The position numbers and the translations under genes were made by a program. Positions 25,811 through 33,760 of a DNA stretch of 64,000 nucleotides are shown here, piece by piece. The DNA is taken from NCBI GenBank assembly GCA_943333505.2, contig CALQTN020000006.1, forward strand, positions 45,560-109,559, in the 5' to 3' direction. This DNA is from Asaia bogorensis. Its GTDB lineage: Bacteria > Pseudomonadota > Alphaproteobacteria > Acetobacterales > Acetobacteraceae. The stretch's first letter is position 1; every line of letters starts with the position of its first letter. Under the pieces are notes generated by a model that ran no database searches, had not been told where the DNA came from, and saw only the letters and a list, made by a program, of their open reading frames with translations.

Positions 25811-27223
25811 TTGACCCCTGACGATCAAAACCACCCAGTCACCAGTGCCCTGCCACCGGGTCATGTGTCCTTGCCAGCCAGCGAGTTGTTGGTGGTCGTC
25901 AGCGAATATGTCGAAGCTGGGCGCATTGATGCCGCCGAGCGTCTGGCTGACCATATGCTGCGCAGCATTCCTGGCCTCGGCCAGGTGATGCAGGTCAAAG
26001 GGCTGATCGCCTATAAGCGTGGCCGCCACGCTGAGGCGGCGGTCTTGATCGAGGCCGGGATCGCGGCCGGTGCTGCCACCCATACCGACTGGCGCAACCT
26101 GTCCGAGCTTTATCGCTTGCTGATGCGCCTTGATGACGCGTTGACCGCCGCCCGGCGCGCCCTTTTGCTCAACGCCGCCGATCCGCTGAATTTTTTCAAT
26201 CTTTCGATGGCGCTGTACGAACGGATGGATATCGACGGCAGCATTGCCGCCGCCCGCAGCGCCATCGACCTGCGACCCAATCTGCCTGAAGCGCGGATGA
26301 AACTCGCCCAGGTGCTGCTCACCAAAGGCGCGTTCACTGAGGGTTGGGAGCAGTATGAGTGGCGCTACAAAATCCCCGGCGCCGCAGCCCTGATGCCGCC
26401 GACCGATAAGCCGCAATGGGCAGGGCAGCGCCTTGACGGGCCGCTGCTGTTGATCGGCGATCAGGGCTATGGCGACGTGGTGCAGTTCATGCGCTACCTG
26501 CCTTGGGTGCTAAGCCGGACCGACGCGATCGTGATTGCCACCAGCAGCGAAATGCACGGCGTTGTCGCGCAGATGGCACCCGACATCGCCCAATACCATA
26601 AATGGGAAGACCTCCCGCCTTACGCGGCGTACTGTCCGCTATCTGGTCTGCCGCGGCTGCATGGAACCACGCTGGACACTATTCCCGTGCAAGTTCCCTA
26701 TCTGCGCGCCGATCCGGCATCGGCGGCTGACTGGAAAACCCGGCTGGATGCGCGCCTGCCGGCCGGCAACCTGCGGGTTGGTATCGCCTGGGCTGGGCGC
26801 CCAACCCATAACAACGACCTTAATCGCACCACCGCGCTGGAGAATTTTCGCCCGTTTGCCGAAGTGCCTGGGGTGTCGCTGGTGTCGCTGCAAAAGGGTC
26901 CGGGTGCGGCGCAGGCCGAGGGCTTCCCGATCCTCAACCTCGATGCCGAAATCCAGACGTTCGAAGACACGCTGGCGATCATCGACGGGCTCGATCTGGT
27001 GCTGGCGGTTGATACCTCAATCATCCACATGGCGGCTGCCATGGCCAAGCCGACCTGGGTGATGTTGCCCTTTGCGCCGGATTTCCGCTGGATGACGGAA
27101 CGGAGCGATTCGCCCTGGTATCCCACCCTCCGCCTGTTCCGCCATCCTGCGCCCCGGCGCTGGGACCTGCTGGTGCCGCAAGTGGCCGAAGCGCTCGCTG
27201 AATTTGTCAAAGCAGGATCATGA
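25811..27223 (+). CDS. TPR protein with C-terminal GT9-like glycosyltransferase domain (second copy)
   Basis: This 470-aa paralogue of the protein at 12284 has fewer TPR units. About residues 20-165 are TPR-like (for example AARRALLLNAADPLNFFNLS and AARSAIDLRPNLPEARMKLA). The rest is GT9-like: LLIGDQGYGDVVQFMRYLPW, VGIAWAGRPTHNND, LVSLQKGPGAAQ and LAVDTSIIHMAAAMAKPTW. The TTG at 25811 has GAGG 8 nt upstream; a GTG at 25865 is an alternative. It overlaps the exonuclease gene by 4 bp, an unexpected pairing. Confidence 0.8.
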   Translation: MTPDDQNHPVTSALPPGHVSLPASELLVVVSEYVEAGRIDAAERLADHMLRSIPGLGQVMQVKGLIAYKRGRHAEAAVLIEAGIAAGAATHTDWRNLSELYRLLMRLDDALTAARRALLLNAADPLNFFNLSMALYERMDIDGSIAAARSAIDLRPNLPEARMKLAQVLLTKGAFTEGWEQYEWRYKIPGAAALMPPTDKPQWAGQRLDGPLLLIGDQGYGDVVQFMRYLPWVLSRTDAIVIATSSEMHGVVAQMAPDIAQYHKWEDLPPYAAYCPLSGLPRLHGTTLDTIPVQVPYLRADPASAADWKTRLDARLPAGNLRVGIAWAGRPTHNNDLNRTTALENFRPFAEVPGVSLVSLQKGPGAAQAEGFPILNLDAEIQTFEDTLAIIDGLDLVLAVDTSIIHMAAAMAKPTWVMLPFAPDFRWMTERSDSPWYPTLRLFRHPAPRRWDLLVPQVAEALAEFVKAGS

Positions 27224-28023
27224 CCCAGACCCTTCGTATCGCCACCTGGAACATCAATTCGCTGCGGCTGCGGATCAATCTGATCGGCAAGATCGTTGAC
27301 GCGCTGAACCCCGATGTGATCTGCCTGCAGGAAACCAAGGTCCCCGACGAGCTGTTCCCGGCCGACGCGGTGGCGGCGTTCGGTTATACCCACATGCTGT
27401 ACAAGGGCATGAAAGGTTATAACGGCGTGGCGATCCTGTCGCGGCTGCCACTGGTGGCGCATGATCTCGCGCCCGACTGGTGCGGCAAGGGTGATTGCCG
27501 CCACATCGCCGCGCTGGTGCAAACGCCTGGCAAGCCGATTGAACTGAATAATTTCTATATCCCCGCTGGCGGCGATGTCGCCGACCGGACGGTGAACGAT
27601 AAATTCGGCCATAAGTTGGATTTCGTGTCGGAAACCACCCAGTGGTTCGCTGCCCGCACCAAGCTTGCGCGCACAATTCTGGTCGGCGACCTTAATATCG
27701 CCCCGCTCGAACATGATGTCTGGAGCCACAAGCAGTTGCTTGATGTGGTCAGCCATACGCCAGTTGAAACCGCCGCCCTCAACGCCCTGCAGCAAACCTG
27801 TTTCGTCGATGCGATCCGCCATTTCGTCCCGCATGACGAGAAGCTTTACACGTGGTGGTCGTATCGCAACAAAGACTGGCGCGCGTCCAATCGCGGGCGG
27901 CGGTTGGACCATATCTGGACGACGCCGGATCTCGGGTTGAAGGGTTACGAGATCCTGAAGGATGCGCGGGACTGGGTACAAACGTCCGATCACGTGCCGG
28001 TGTGTTTGGAGGTCGCGGTTTAG
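27220..28023 (+). CDS. xthA: Exodeoxyribonuclease III
   Basis: This 267-aa Mg-dependent AP endonuclease/3'-exonuclease is of the XthA family and acts in base excision repair. Catalytic elements are visible: ATWNINSLR, LQETKV (metal Glu), FYIPAGGD, GDLNIAPLEHDVW (Asp and Asn), RLDHIW and TSDHVPVC (catalytic Asp-His). Length matches the family. The start overlaps the TPR-glycosyltransferase stop by 4 bp. A stem-loop follows the stop codon directly. Confidence 0.93.
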   Translation: MTQTLRIATWNINSLRLRINLIGKIVDALNPDVICLQETKVPDELFPADAVAAFGYTHMLYKGMKGYNGVAILSRLPLVAHDLAPDWCGKGDCRHIAALVQTPGKPIELNNFYIPAGGDVADRTVNDKFGHKLDFVSETTQWFAARTKLARTILVGDLNIAPLEHDVWSHKQLLDVVSHTPVETAALNALQQTCFVDAIRHFVPHDEKLYTWWSYRNKDWRASNRGRRLDHIWTTPDLGLKGYEILKDARDWVQTSDHVPVCLEVAV

Positions 28024-28069
28024 ATCATCATTCGTTCAATCGGCTTCGATTGGACGGATAAAGATGATC
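28023..28069 (+). terminator. Stem-loop at the xthA stop codon
   Basis: The inner stem 28033-28042/28047-28056 (10 bp with one G-U, loop GCTT) is continued, after small internal loops, by GATCATC (28023-28029) with GATGATC (28063-28069). It begins at the last base of the stop codon. There is no T-run, so it is either an intrinsic terminator of weak type or an mRNA-end stabiliser. Confidence 0.55.
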
Positions 28070-28129
28070 GTGAAAACAAGACTCTAGAGCGCGTCTGCCG
28101 ATTGCGCCTCAACGGATCACCCTCTAGCC

Positions 28130-28870
28130 CTACCCGGCCAGGAACCCACCATCGACCGGCAAGGTCACCCCGGTGATGTAGCCCGCCAGATCGGACGCCA
28201 GGAACACTGCCGGCCCGGCGATATCGGCCGGGGTGCCCAGGCGGCCCATCGGAATGCGACCGTCAAAGGTTTTCAGAAACGCCGGGTTCTGGCGCGCAAT
28301 CTCGTTCAGCGGCGTCGCGATCAGTCCGGGTCCGATTGCATTCACCCGCACCCCCTGCGGCGCTAATTCGATGGCCAGTGCCTGGGTCAGTGCCCGCACG
28401 CCGCCCTTGGACGTTGTGTAGGCCGCCGAGTTTGGCAGTGCCACGAAGGACTGGATCGACCCGATATTGATCACGCAGCCTTGCGTCGCCTTCAATTGAT
28501 CGAGGAATGCCGTCGTCACGATATAGGGCGCATGCAAATTGACCGCGAGCGTAGCCGCCCAATCCTCGCGGGTGGTGGCGTCCTCGATCTTGCCGCGCCG
28601 CACGATGCCGGCGTTGTTGACCAGAATTGAAATCGGCCCGATCTCAGCGGCAATCCTGGCGGCGAGCGCATCGATCGCCGCGTGATCGGTAACATCGAGG
28701 GTAAAGGCGCGACCGCCGATCTTTGCCGCAACCGCCGCCGCCGCGTCGCCGTTGCGGTCCACCACAATGACCTCGGCGCCCGCCTGCGCCATCGCCTCGG
28801 CGATGCCTGCGCCAATGCCGGAACCAGCGCCGGTGATGAGGGCACGTTTATGGGCCAGAAGTGGGGACAT
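28130..28870 (-). CDS. Short-chain dehydrogenase (FabG-like)
   Basis: This 246-aa classical SDR has TGAGSGIGAGIAEAMA, VVDRNGD (Asp at the end of beta-2 suggests NAD preference), NNAGIV, catalytic INIGSIQSF and YTTSKGGVRALTQALA, plus the C-terminal GYITGVTLPVDGG. A GGGAG site precedes ATG 28870. Relatives include sugar and polyol dehydrogenases; the substrate is unknown. It stands alone. Confidence 0.85.
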   Translation of the reverse strand: MSPLLAHKRALITGAGSGIGAGIAEAMAQAGAEVIVVDRNGDAAAAVAAKIGGRAFTLDVTDHAAIDALAARIAAEIGPISILVNNAGIVRRGKIEDATTREDWAATLAVNLHAPYIVTTAFLDQLKATQGCVINIGSIQSFVALPNSAAYTTSKGGVRALTQALAIELAPQGVRVNAIGPGLIATPLNEIARQNPAFLKTFDGRIPMGRLGTPADIAGPAVFLASDLAGYITGVTLPVDGGFLAG

Positions 28871-28922
28871 TGTTTTACTCCCTAAGGATGTGCGGGCAGG
28901 CAAAGGCCAATAAGGCAAGATG

Positions 28923-28945
28923 TTCTTTTTGTGAACAAAAAGAAG
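28923..28945. repeat. AT-rich hairpin, second copy
   Basis: TTCTTTTTG and CAAAAAGAA pair around TGAA. These 23 nt are identical to 18476-18498. A related but degenerate T-rich/A-rich hairpin lies at about 29219-29258, and between the two sits the deleted toxin remnant. Confidence 0.75.
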
Positions 28946-28985
28946 TAAAAAAACGCTTTGAGACTTTGTTTCGCTTTCTCATAAA

Positions 28986-29065
28986 TTATGCCCTGGGTTT
29001 CCAGGGATCGATCATCGCGACGCCCGCAACGGTTCGGACAGGACGTTGGTATCCAGGACGATCAT
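28986..29065 (-). pseudogene. VapC/FitB-like PIN toxin remnant with internal deletion
   Basis: On the minus strand ATG 29065 gives MIVLDTNVLSEPLR, the classic N-terminus of FitB/VapC PIN-domain ribonucleases. Immediately after, in another frame, comes GVAMIDPWKPRA and a stop (28986-28988), which matches the usual C-terminal end (G-V-x-x-x-x-P-W) of the same family. Roughly 110 internal codons are missing. The start codon overlaps an upstream TGA by 4 bp (ATGA), as expected if an antitoxin gene preceded it; that upstream frame (C-terminus HAEPAKFE) is itself interrupted by a stop. The rest of the 404-bp gap holds only AT-rich hairpins. Confidence 0.6.
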
Positions 29066-29274
29066 TCAAATTTTGCCGGCTCGGCGTGCGTCCGGTCCCG
29101 CGTGATGTCGAGATCGACGCCGTCAAGGTCCCGACCGATCGACACGCAGAACCAGCGCTATTTTGGTCGATGACCTGGCGCTTTCATGACGCTCGTAACA
29201 AACTGCTTAAGCGGCGAGGTTTTTTGCGCTTTATTTGTTGCGAAACAAAAGCAAAAATCGCATTGTAGCCAAGT

Positions 29275-30114
29275 TCAGTTGATCACCTCATCCGGGAAAA
29301 TTCCCCAGATCACCTCACGCTTCAGCCAGCCGCGCTGCCCGCCGGCTTCGACGTCGCACCAGGTCGCCTTGGCGGCGCAGGCGCGCAGGCGGCCGGCAAC
29401 CCCGGTGCGTAAGGTAGCAACGGCCGGGGCATCGTCGGCCGCCGATTTGCGCAACGTCTGGTCGGCAACCTTGATGACGAAACCGCGCCGTCCGGTCAGC
29501 GTCGCCGAGTGGACCCAGCCCTTGACCCCGTCTTGATCCTCGATCAGGCGCCAGGCGTCGAACTCGCGCTGGATCTGCACCGGCAGGTCGCGGCGGCGGT
29601 AGACCCAGTCGATCGGGTAGCGGGTGCCGGGGCCGGTGCGGAGATTGACCTCATCGGATCGCAACGCAGCCCAGCGTGGCAGCGGCGCGCCGGTGGTCGC
29701 GCCTTTGGTGGGGTCGGGCTTCTCTGGTTCCGGCTTGGGCGGTTCGGGCGGCGGCGCGGCGGGTTTGGCCGGTTGGCTCGCGACCACAGCGGCCCCGCCC
29801 ACCACCGCGCCGGCCGCAACCGCGCCGACCACGGCAGCCTTGCCGGGTTTGGGCTTGGGTTTCTGGGCGTGGGTGTTGGTCGGTGCTGGCACCACCGGCG
29901 TCGGCTTGCCGGGCTTGGATTGCCCAAGGCTCGACGTCGATGCGCTTGGCCCGACCTGCTGGACCGGTGCGCGGGGCGCGGCAACCGGCGGCGTTACCGG
30001 ACCTTGCGGCACGTTCTGTGGTTTGGTCGGCGCGCCAAGCACGCCTTGCGGTTGCGCCGCAACCGGGGACGCAAGCAGGCCGAGCGCGCAAACCATGGCG
30101 AGCATCTGTTTCAT
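29275..30114 (-). CDS. Exported bacterial SH3-domain protein
   Basis: This 279-aa protein starts with a signal peptide (MLAMVCALGLLASPVAAQ). A long Pro/Ala/Lys-rich low-complexity region follows, including a small hydrophobic stretch AAVVGAVAAGAVVGGAAVVA (about 100-120). The C-terminus has tandem SH3-like motifs: ALRSDEVNLRTGPGTRYPIDW and GWVHSATLTGRRGFVI. ATG 30114 is used because it places the signal first. It probably binds cell-wall peptides in the periplasm. Confidence 0.82.
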   Translation of the reverse strand: MKQMLAMVCALGLLASPVAAQPQGVLGAPTKPQNVPQGPVTPPVAAPRAPVQQVGPSASTSSLGQSKPGKPTPVVPAPTNTHAQKPKPKPGKAAVVGAVAAGAVVGGAAVVASQPAKPAAPPPEPPKPEPEKPDPTKGATTGAPLPRWAALRSDEVNLRTGPGTRYPIDWVYRRRDLPVQIQREFDAWRLIEDQDGVKGWVHSATLTGRRGFVIKVADQTLRKSAADDAPAVATLRTGVAGRLRACAAKATWCDVEAGGQRGWLKREVIWGIFPDEVIN

Positions 30115-30157
30115 GCGCCATGGGTGCCAAGTTTTGCCGGTTTCGGTCAAGCGTTGT

Positions 30158-30526
30158 TTAGAGCGTGATAATCTGCCCGGTTCCGACAGCAACCAGGAAA
30201 CTGGTAATCCCGGCGACTTCAACGCCTGCCGACAGCGCAGCCGGGTCCATGCCGGCCATGCGCAGGCCGGATTCGCAGGCGATCAGGCGCACCCCGAGTT
30301 CCGCACAGGCTTCACGCAGGATGGCAATGCCGGGCACCCCGGCAGTTTCGATCTCAGCTTCGCGCGGCGCCATGATGGCTGCATCGGTCAGGCCGTGGCA
30401 GCCGTCGTTGGTGGCGAAGATCACCACATCGCGCCCGATTGCGGCCGCACCGGCGGCCAGCATGAATGCGTAATGCGCCCGTTCATGCCCACCCGAAATC
30501 AGCAGGATGCCGAGGTTAGACGGCAC
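30158..30526 (-). CDS. DsrE/DsrF-like family protein
   Basis: This 122-aa small alpha/beta protein resembles the DsrE/TusD family: LGILLISGGHERAHYAFMLA, DVVIFATNDGCHGL and ELGVRLIACESGLRMAG, with a Cys at the position used for sulfur transfer in some members. GTG 30526 lies inside the moeB 3' end (11-bp overlap) with GAGG 9 nt upstream. Linkage to a ThiF-type adenylyltransferase makes a sulfur-carrier role plausible but unproven. Confidence 0.8.
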   Translation of the reverse strand: MPSNLGILLISGGHERAHYAFMLAAGAAAIGRDVVIFATNDGCHGLTDAAIMAPREAEIETAGVPGIAILREACAELGVRLIACESGLRMAGMDPAALSAGVEVAGITSFLVAVGTGQIITL

Positions 30527-31337
30527 AGACCGGCGCCTCGGTATGCGCGTGATGCGACAAGTCAGGGTAGCCGGCCGGCCCGCAGGACGGGCAATGCGGG
30601 TCGCGCGGCAGGCGGACGTTGCGGAAGCGGGTGGCGAGTGCGTCCCAGATCAGCAGGCGTCCGGCCATGGTATCGCCGATACCGAGGATTTCCTTCAGCA
30701 CTTCGGTCGCCTGCAAGGTGCCCATCACCCCGGTGACGGCGCCGAGAATGCCGGCTTCCGAACAGCTTGGCACCATGCCCTCGGGCGGTGGGGCGGGGAA
30801 CAGGCAGCGATAGCAGGGGCAGGCCGGGCCGGCATGGGGCTTGAAGACTGAGAGCTGGCCCTCGAAGCGCAGCACCGCGGCCGAGACCAGGGTACGCGCG
30901 CCGATCACGCAGGCATCGGCGAGCAAAAACCTTGTGGGGAAATTATCGGTGCCGTCGCAGACGATGTCGTAATCGGCGATCAAGGCACCGACATTGTCCG
31001 GGCCAAGCCGCATCTGGTGGGCCTGGATATTGACCGCCGGATTGATCGCGCGGGCAGCGGCGGCGGCGGATTCCACTTTGGGCTTGCCGAGCGATGCGGT
31101 GGTGTGGGCGACCTGGCGTTGCAGGTTGGACAGTTCCACCACGTCGTCATCAACCAGCCCGATCGTGCCGATGCCGGCGGCCGCCAGATACAGCACCATC
31201 GGGCTGCCCAGGCCGCCAGCGCCGACCAGCAGCACTTTGGCATCGCGCAGTTTGGCCTGCCCGATCCCGCCGACATCGGGCAACAGGATGTGGCGGCTGT
31301 AGCGGGCAATCTCGTCTTCGGTGAAATCGAGGTTCAT
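30516..31337 (-). CDS. moeB: Molybdopterin-synthase adenylyltransferase / ThiF-type E1 enzyme
   Basis: This 273-aa E1-like enzyme adenylates the C-terminal Gly of a small sulfur carrier (MoaD or ThiS). It starts LDFTEDEIARYSRHILLPDVGG, the classic MoeB N-terminus, with the ATP loop VGAGGLGSPMVLYLAAAGIG, DGTDNFPTRF, and two Cys pairs that bind zinc (CPCYRC and CPSC). The rhodanese domain of longer MoeZ forms is absent. It is divergent from queC with only 44 bp between starts. Confidence 0.9.
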   Translation of the reverse strand: MNLDFTEDEIARYSRHILLPDVGGIGQAKLRDAKVLLVGAGGLGSPMVLYLAAAGIGTIGLVDDDVVELSNLQRQVAHTTASLGKPKVESAAAAARAINPAVNIQAHQMRLGPDNVGALIADYDIVCDGTDNFPTRFLLADACVIGARTLVSAAVLRFEGQLSVFKPHAGPACPCYRCLFPAPPPEGMVPSCSEAGILGAVTGVMGTLQATEVLKEILGIGDTMAGRLLIWDALATRFRNVRLPRDPHCPSCGPAGYPDLSHHAHTEAPVCAV

Positions 31338-31381
31338 CCCCCTAGTGTCCGTCCACCACGGAAATATGGCAAGATCGGGGA

Positions 31382-32101
31382 ATGAGCGAAAAATCTTCCG
31401 ACCATGCGCTGGTGCTGCTGTCCGGTGGCCAGGATTCCGCCACCTGTCTGGCCTGGGCGCTGGATCGCTATGCCCATGTTGAAACCCTGGGTTTCGCCTA
31501 TGGCCAGCGCCACGCGGTCGAACTCTCCTGCCGGCAGCCGTTACGGGATGGCATGGCGGGGCTTGGCGACTGGGGCGGCAGGCTGGGGCCGGACCATATG
31601 ATCGATCTCGGCCAAAGCCTGGCGGCGATCGGGGCGACGGCGATGACGGCTGAGGTCGAGATCCGCTTCAACGACGATGGCCTGCCCAACACCTTCGTGC
31701 CAGGCCGCAACATCGTTTTCCTGACCTATGCGGCGGCGCTGGCCTATCGGCGTGGTCTGCGGCGGATCGTCGCGGGCGTGTGCGAGACCGATTATTCCGG
31801 CTACCCGGATTGCCGGGATGACACGATCAAGGCGTTGCAAGTGGCACTCAGCCTGGGTCTCGATCGACGGCTGGTGCTGGAAACCCCGCTGATGTGGCGT
31901 GACAAGGCGGCGACCTGGGCGCTGGCGCAACGGCTGGGCGGCGCCGCGTTGGTCGAACTCATCATGGAGCACAGCCATAGCTGTTACCTTGGCGACCGCA
32001 CCCGTCGGCATGCCTGGGGCTATGGCTGCGGCACCTGCCCGGCGTGTGATCTCCGCGCCAATGGCTGGCGGCGTTATTCCGGCGGGGTCGCGCCGACCTG
32101 A
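31382..32101 (+). CDS. queC: 7-cyano-7-deazaguanine synthase
   Basis: This 239-aa enzyme converts 7-carboxy-7-deazaguanine to preQ0 in queuosine synthesis. It shows the PP-loop [18 protein letters not shown], the downstream [15 protein letters not shown] and [13 protein letters not shown], and the zinc Cys cluster HSCYLGDRT...[14 protein letters not shown]. Length is normal. Its 3' end overlaps the convergent amidohydrolase gene by 28 bp. No other que gene is in the window. Confidence 0.95.
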   Translation: MSEKSSDHALVLLSGGQDSATCLAWALDRYAHVETLGFAYGQRHAVELSCRQPLRDGMAGLGDWGGRLGPDHMIDLGQSLAAIGATAMTAEVEIRFNDDGLPNTFVPGRNIVFLTYAAALAYRRGLRRIVAGVCETDYSGYPDCRDDTIKALQVALSLGLDRRLVLETPLMWRDKAATWALAQRLGGAALVELIMEHSHSCYLGDRTRRHAWGYGCGTCPACDLRANGWRRYSGGVAPT

Positions 32102-33015
32102 TCGACAATGCGGCGGTAATGCTCGGGCCTGCGATGGCTGGCGAAGTCGAACATCTTCTCCTTGCCCTGGCGGCAGAGATCGAGGTCGCAGTCGGCGGCC
32201 AGGATTTCATCGCCCAGGGTTTTGGCCTGGGCGACGATGAGCCCGTTGGGATCGACGATGCAGGACCCGCCGATCAGCCCGGCGCCGTCTTCCAGCCCGG
32301 CCTTGGCGACGCTCACCGCCCAGGTCGCGTTCATATAGGCATTGGCCTGGGCGACCAGGGTTGAATGGAAGGTGCGCAGTTCCGCGCCCTCGGTGCTGCC
32401 GCCATTGGGGTCGTAGGCCGCTGAGTTATAGCCGATCAGCATCAGCTCGACGCCTTGCAGCCCATAGGCCCGCCAGGCTTCCGGCCAGCGCCGGTCATTG
32501 CAGACCAGCATGCCGAGAACTGGCTTGCGCCACTCGGAGGGGCCGCGAAAGGCGGGAAAGCCAAGATCGCCATAGGCAAAATAACGCTTTTCGAGTTGCT
32601 GGTAGTGTTCGCCCGCGCGCGGTTCGACCGTCCCCGGCAAATGCACCTTGCGATATTTCGCCAGGATTGTGCCGTCCGGGCCAATTGTCACCGCGGAATT
32701 GAAGCGGGTGCCGTCCGCGGCGCGCTCGGCATAGCCGATATAGAACCCGACCCCGAGGGCGCGGGCACGATCGAACAAGGGCTGCACCGCCGGATTGGGC
32801 ATGGCGATCTCACAATAGGTGTCGAGTTCGGCGTCGCCCATCATCCAGCGCGGAAAGAAGGTGGTGAAGGCAAGTTCCGGGAACACCACCAGTTGCGCGC
32901 CGGCAGCGGCTCCTTTTTCCAGCAGGGCGATCAGCCGGCCCAGGGTCGCTTCACGCGGCTCGGCACGCTGGGTCGGGCCAAGCTGGGCTGCGGCGAGGCG
33001 GAGAACCCGGGCCAT
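32074..33015 (-). CDS. Nitrilase-superfamily amidohydrolase, N-carbamoyl-D-amino-acid hydrolase type
   Basis: This 313-aa carbon-nitrogen hydrolase has the catalytic triad Glu in [15 protein letters not shown], Lys in [14 protein letters not shown] and Cys in [14 protein letters not shown]. The [15 protein letters not shown] and CNDRRWPE blocks closely follow N-carbamoyl-D-amino-acid amidohydrolases, which release D-amino acids in hydantoin breakdown. Start ATG 33015 shares one base with the stop of the phosphatase gene upstream. No hydantoinase is nearby, so the physiological substrate is open. Confidence 0.85.
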   Translation of the reverse strand: MARVLRLAAAQLGPTQRAEPREATLGRLIALLEKGAAAGAQLVVFPELAFTTFFPRWMMGDAELDTYCEIAMPNPAVQPLFDRARALGVGFYIGYAERAADGTRFNSAVTIGPDGTILAKYRKVHLPGTVEPRAGEHYQQLEKRYFAYGDLGFPAFRGPSEWRKPVLGMLVCNDRRWPEAWRAYGLQGVELMLIGYNSAAYDPNGGSTEGAELRTFHSTLVAQANAYMNATWAVSVAKAGLEDGAGLIGGSCIVDPNGLIVAQAKTLGDEILAADCDLDLCRQGKEKMFDFASHRRPEHYRRIVDQVGATPPE

Positions 33016-33668
33016 CAGGCGCGCAACAACCCGGCCGCAATATGCGCGGCCTGGGGGAAGTCCTCGGCCACCGCCACCGCGCCAGCCGCCATTTCATGCG
33101 GGCCATAACCCCAGGCGGCGAAGATGCACGGCACGCCGGCACCCAAAGCTGCCGCAACATCGTTTTTGTGATCGCCGATCATCACAGAACGATCCACCGT
33201 GCCGCCCGCGCTCGCCAAGGTCGCCAGCAAATGGCCGGGATCGGGCTTGCGCATCGGATAGCTGTCGGCCCCGCCAATGGCCGCGAACAAACCGTTCAGG
33301 CCCAGCGCCGCGAGCAGCGATCGCGCCGGGGCTTCGGGCTTGTTGGTGCAGACCGCGAGCTTCCAGCCATCGGCGAAAAGCTGGCGCAACGTGGCCTCAA
33401 CCCCAGGATAGGCAACGCTCGCCCCAGCGGTATTGGCGCCGTAATCGGTCAGGAAATCGTCCAGCGCCGAAGCGTCCGGGGTGCGCCCGTGGGCGGCAAA
33501 GGCGCGCTCGACCAGCACCGCTGCGCCGTCGCCCACCATGGCCGCCACCGCCGGATAGCCGAAGCCAGCCAGGCCGCGCGCGGCCATCAGCCGGTTCAGC
33601 GACAATTCGAGATCAGGCACCGAGTCGACGAGCGTGCCGTCGAGGTCCAATATCATGCAGCGCGCCAT
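33015..33668 (-). CDS. gph: Phosphoglycolate phosphatase-like HAD hydrolase
   Basis: This 217-aa HAD-family phosphatase has motif I LDLDGTLVDS, motif II AVCTNKPE, and motifs III/IV MRKPDPGHLL and MIGDHKNDV. The arrangement matches Gph, which clears 2-phosphoglycolate arising from DNA repair. ATG 33668 is chosen because GGAAAGG lies 6 nt upstream and motif I then starts at residue 5; earlier ATGs at 33683 and 33695 lack this. It is divergent from glmU and coupled to the amidohydrolase gene. Confidence 0.88.
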   Translation of the reverse strand: MARCMILDLDGTLVDSVPDLELSLNRLMAARGLAGFGYPAVAAMVGDGAAVLVERAFAAHGRTPDASALDDFLTDYGANTAGASVAYPGVEATLRQLFADGWKLAVCTNKPEAPARSLLAALGLNGLFAAIGGADSYPMRKPDPGHLLATLASAGGTVDRSVMIGDHKNDVAAALGAGVPCIFAAWGYGPHEMAAGAVAVAEDFPQAAHIAAGLLRA

Positions 33669-33760
33669 GTCGAGCCTTTCCATGCGATAAGCCATGTAAC
33701 CAAAATTGTTCGCCCTTCCCTTTGACATGGTCCCGCACGGACCGCTACTCGGATGGTATC

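Noticed and set aside
28861..29268. 135-codon plus-strand frame in the gap before the SH3 gene
   Set aside because: It runs through two AT-rich hairpins and antisense to the toxin remnant, with no homology pattern or ribosome site.
32819..33760. Long in-frame N-terminal extension of GlmU
   Set aside because: The extension is Arg/Pro-rich shadow translation over two opposite-strand genes; GlmU homology starts at ATG 33761.
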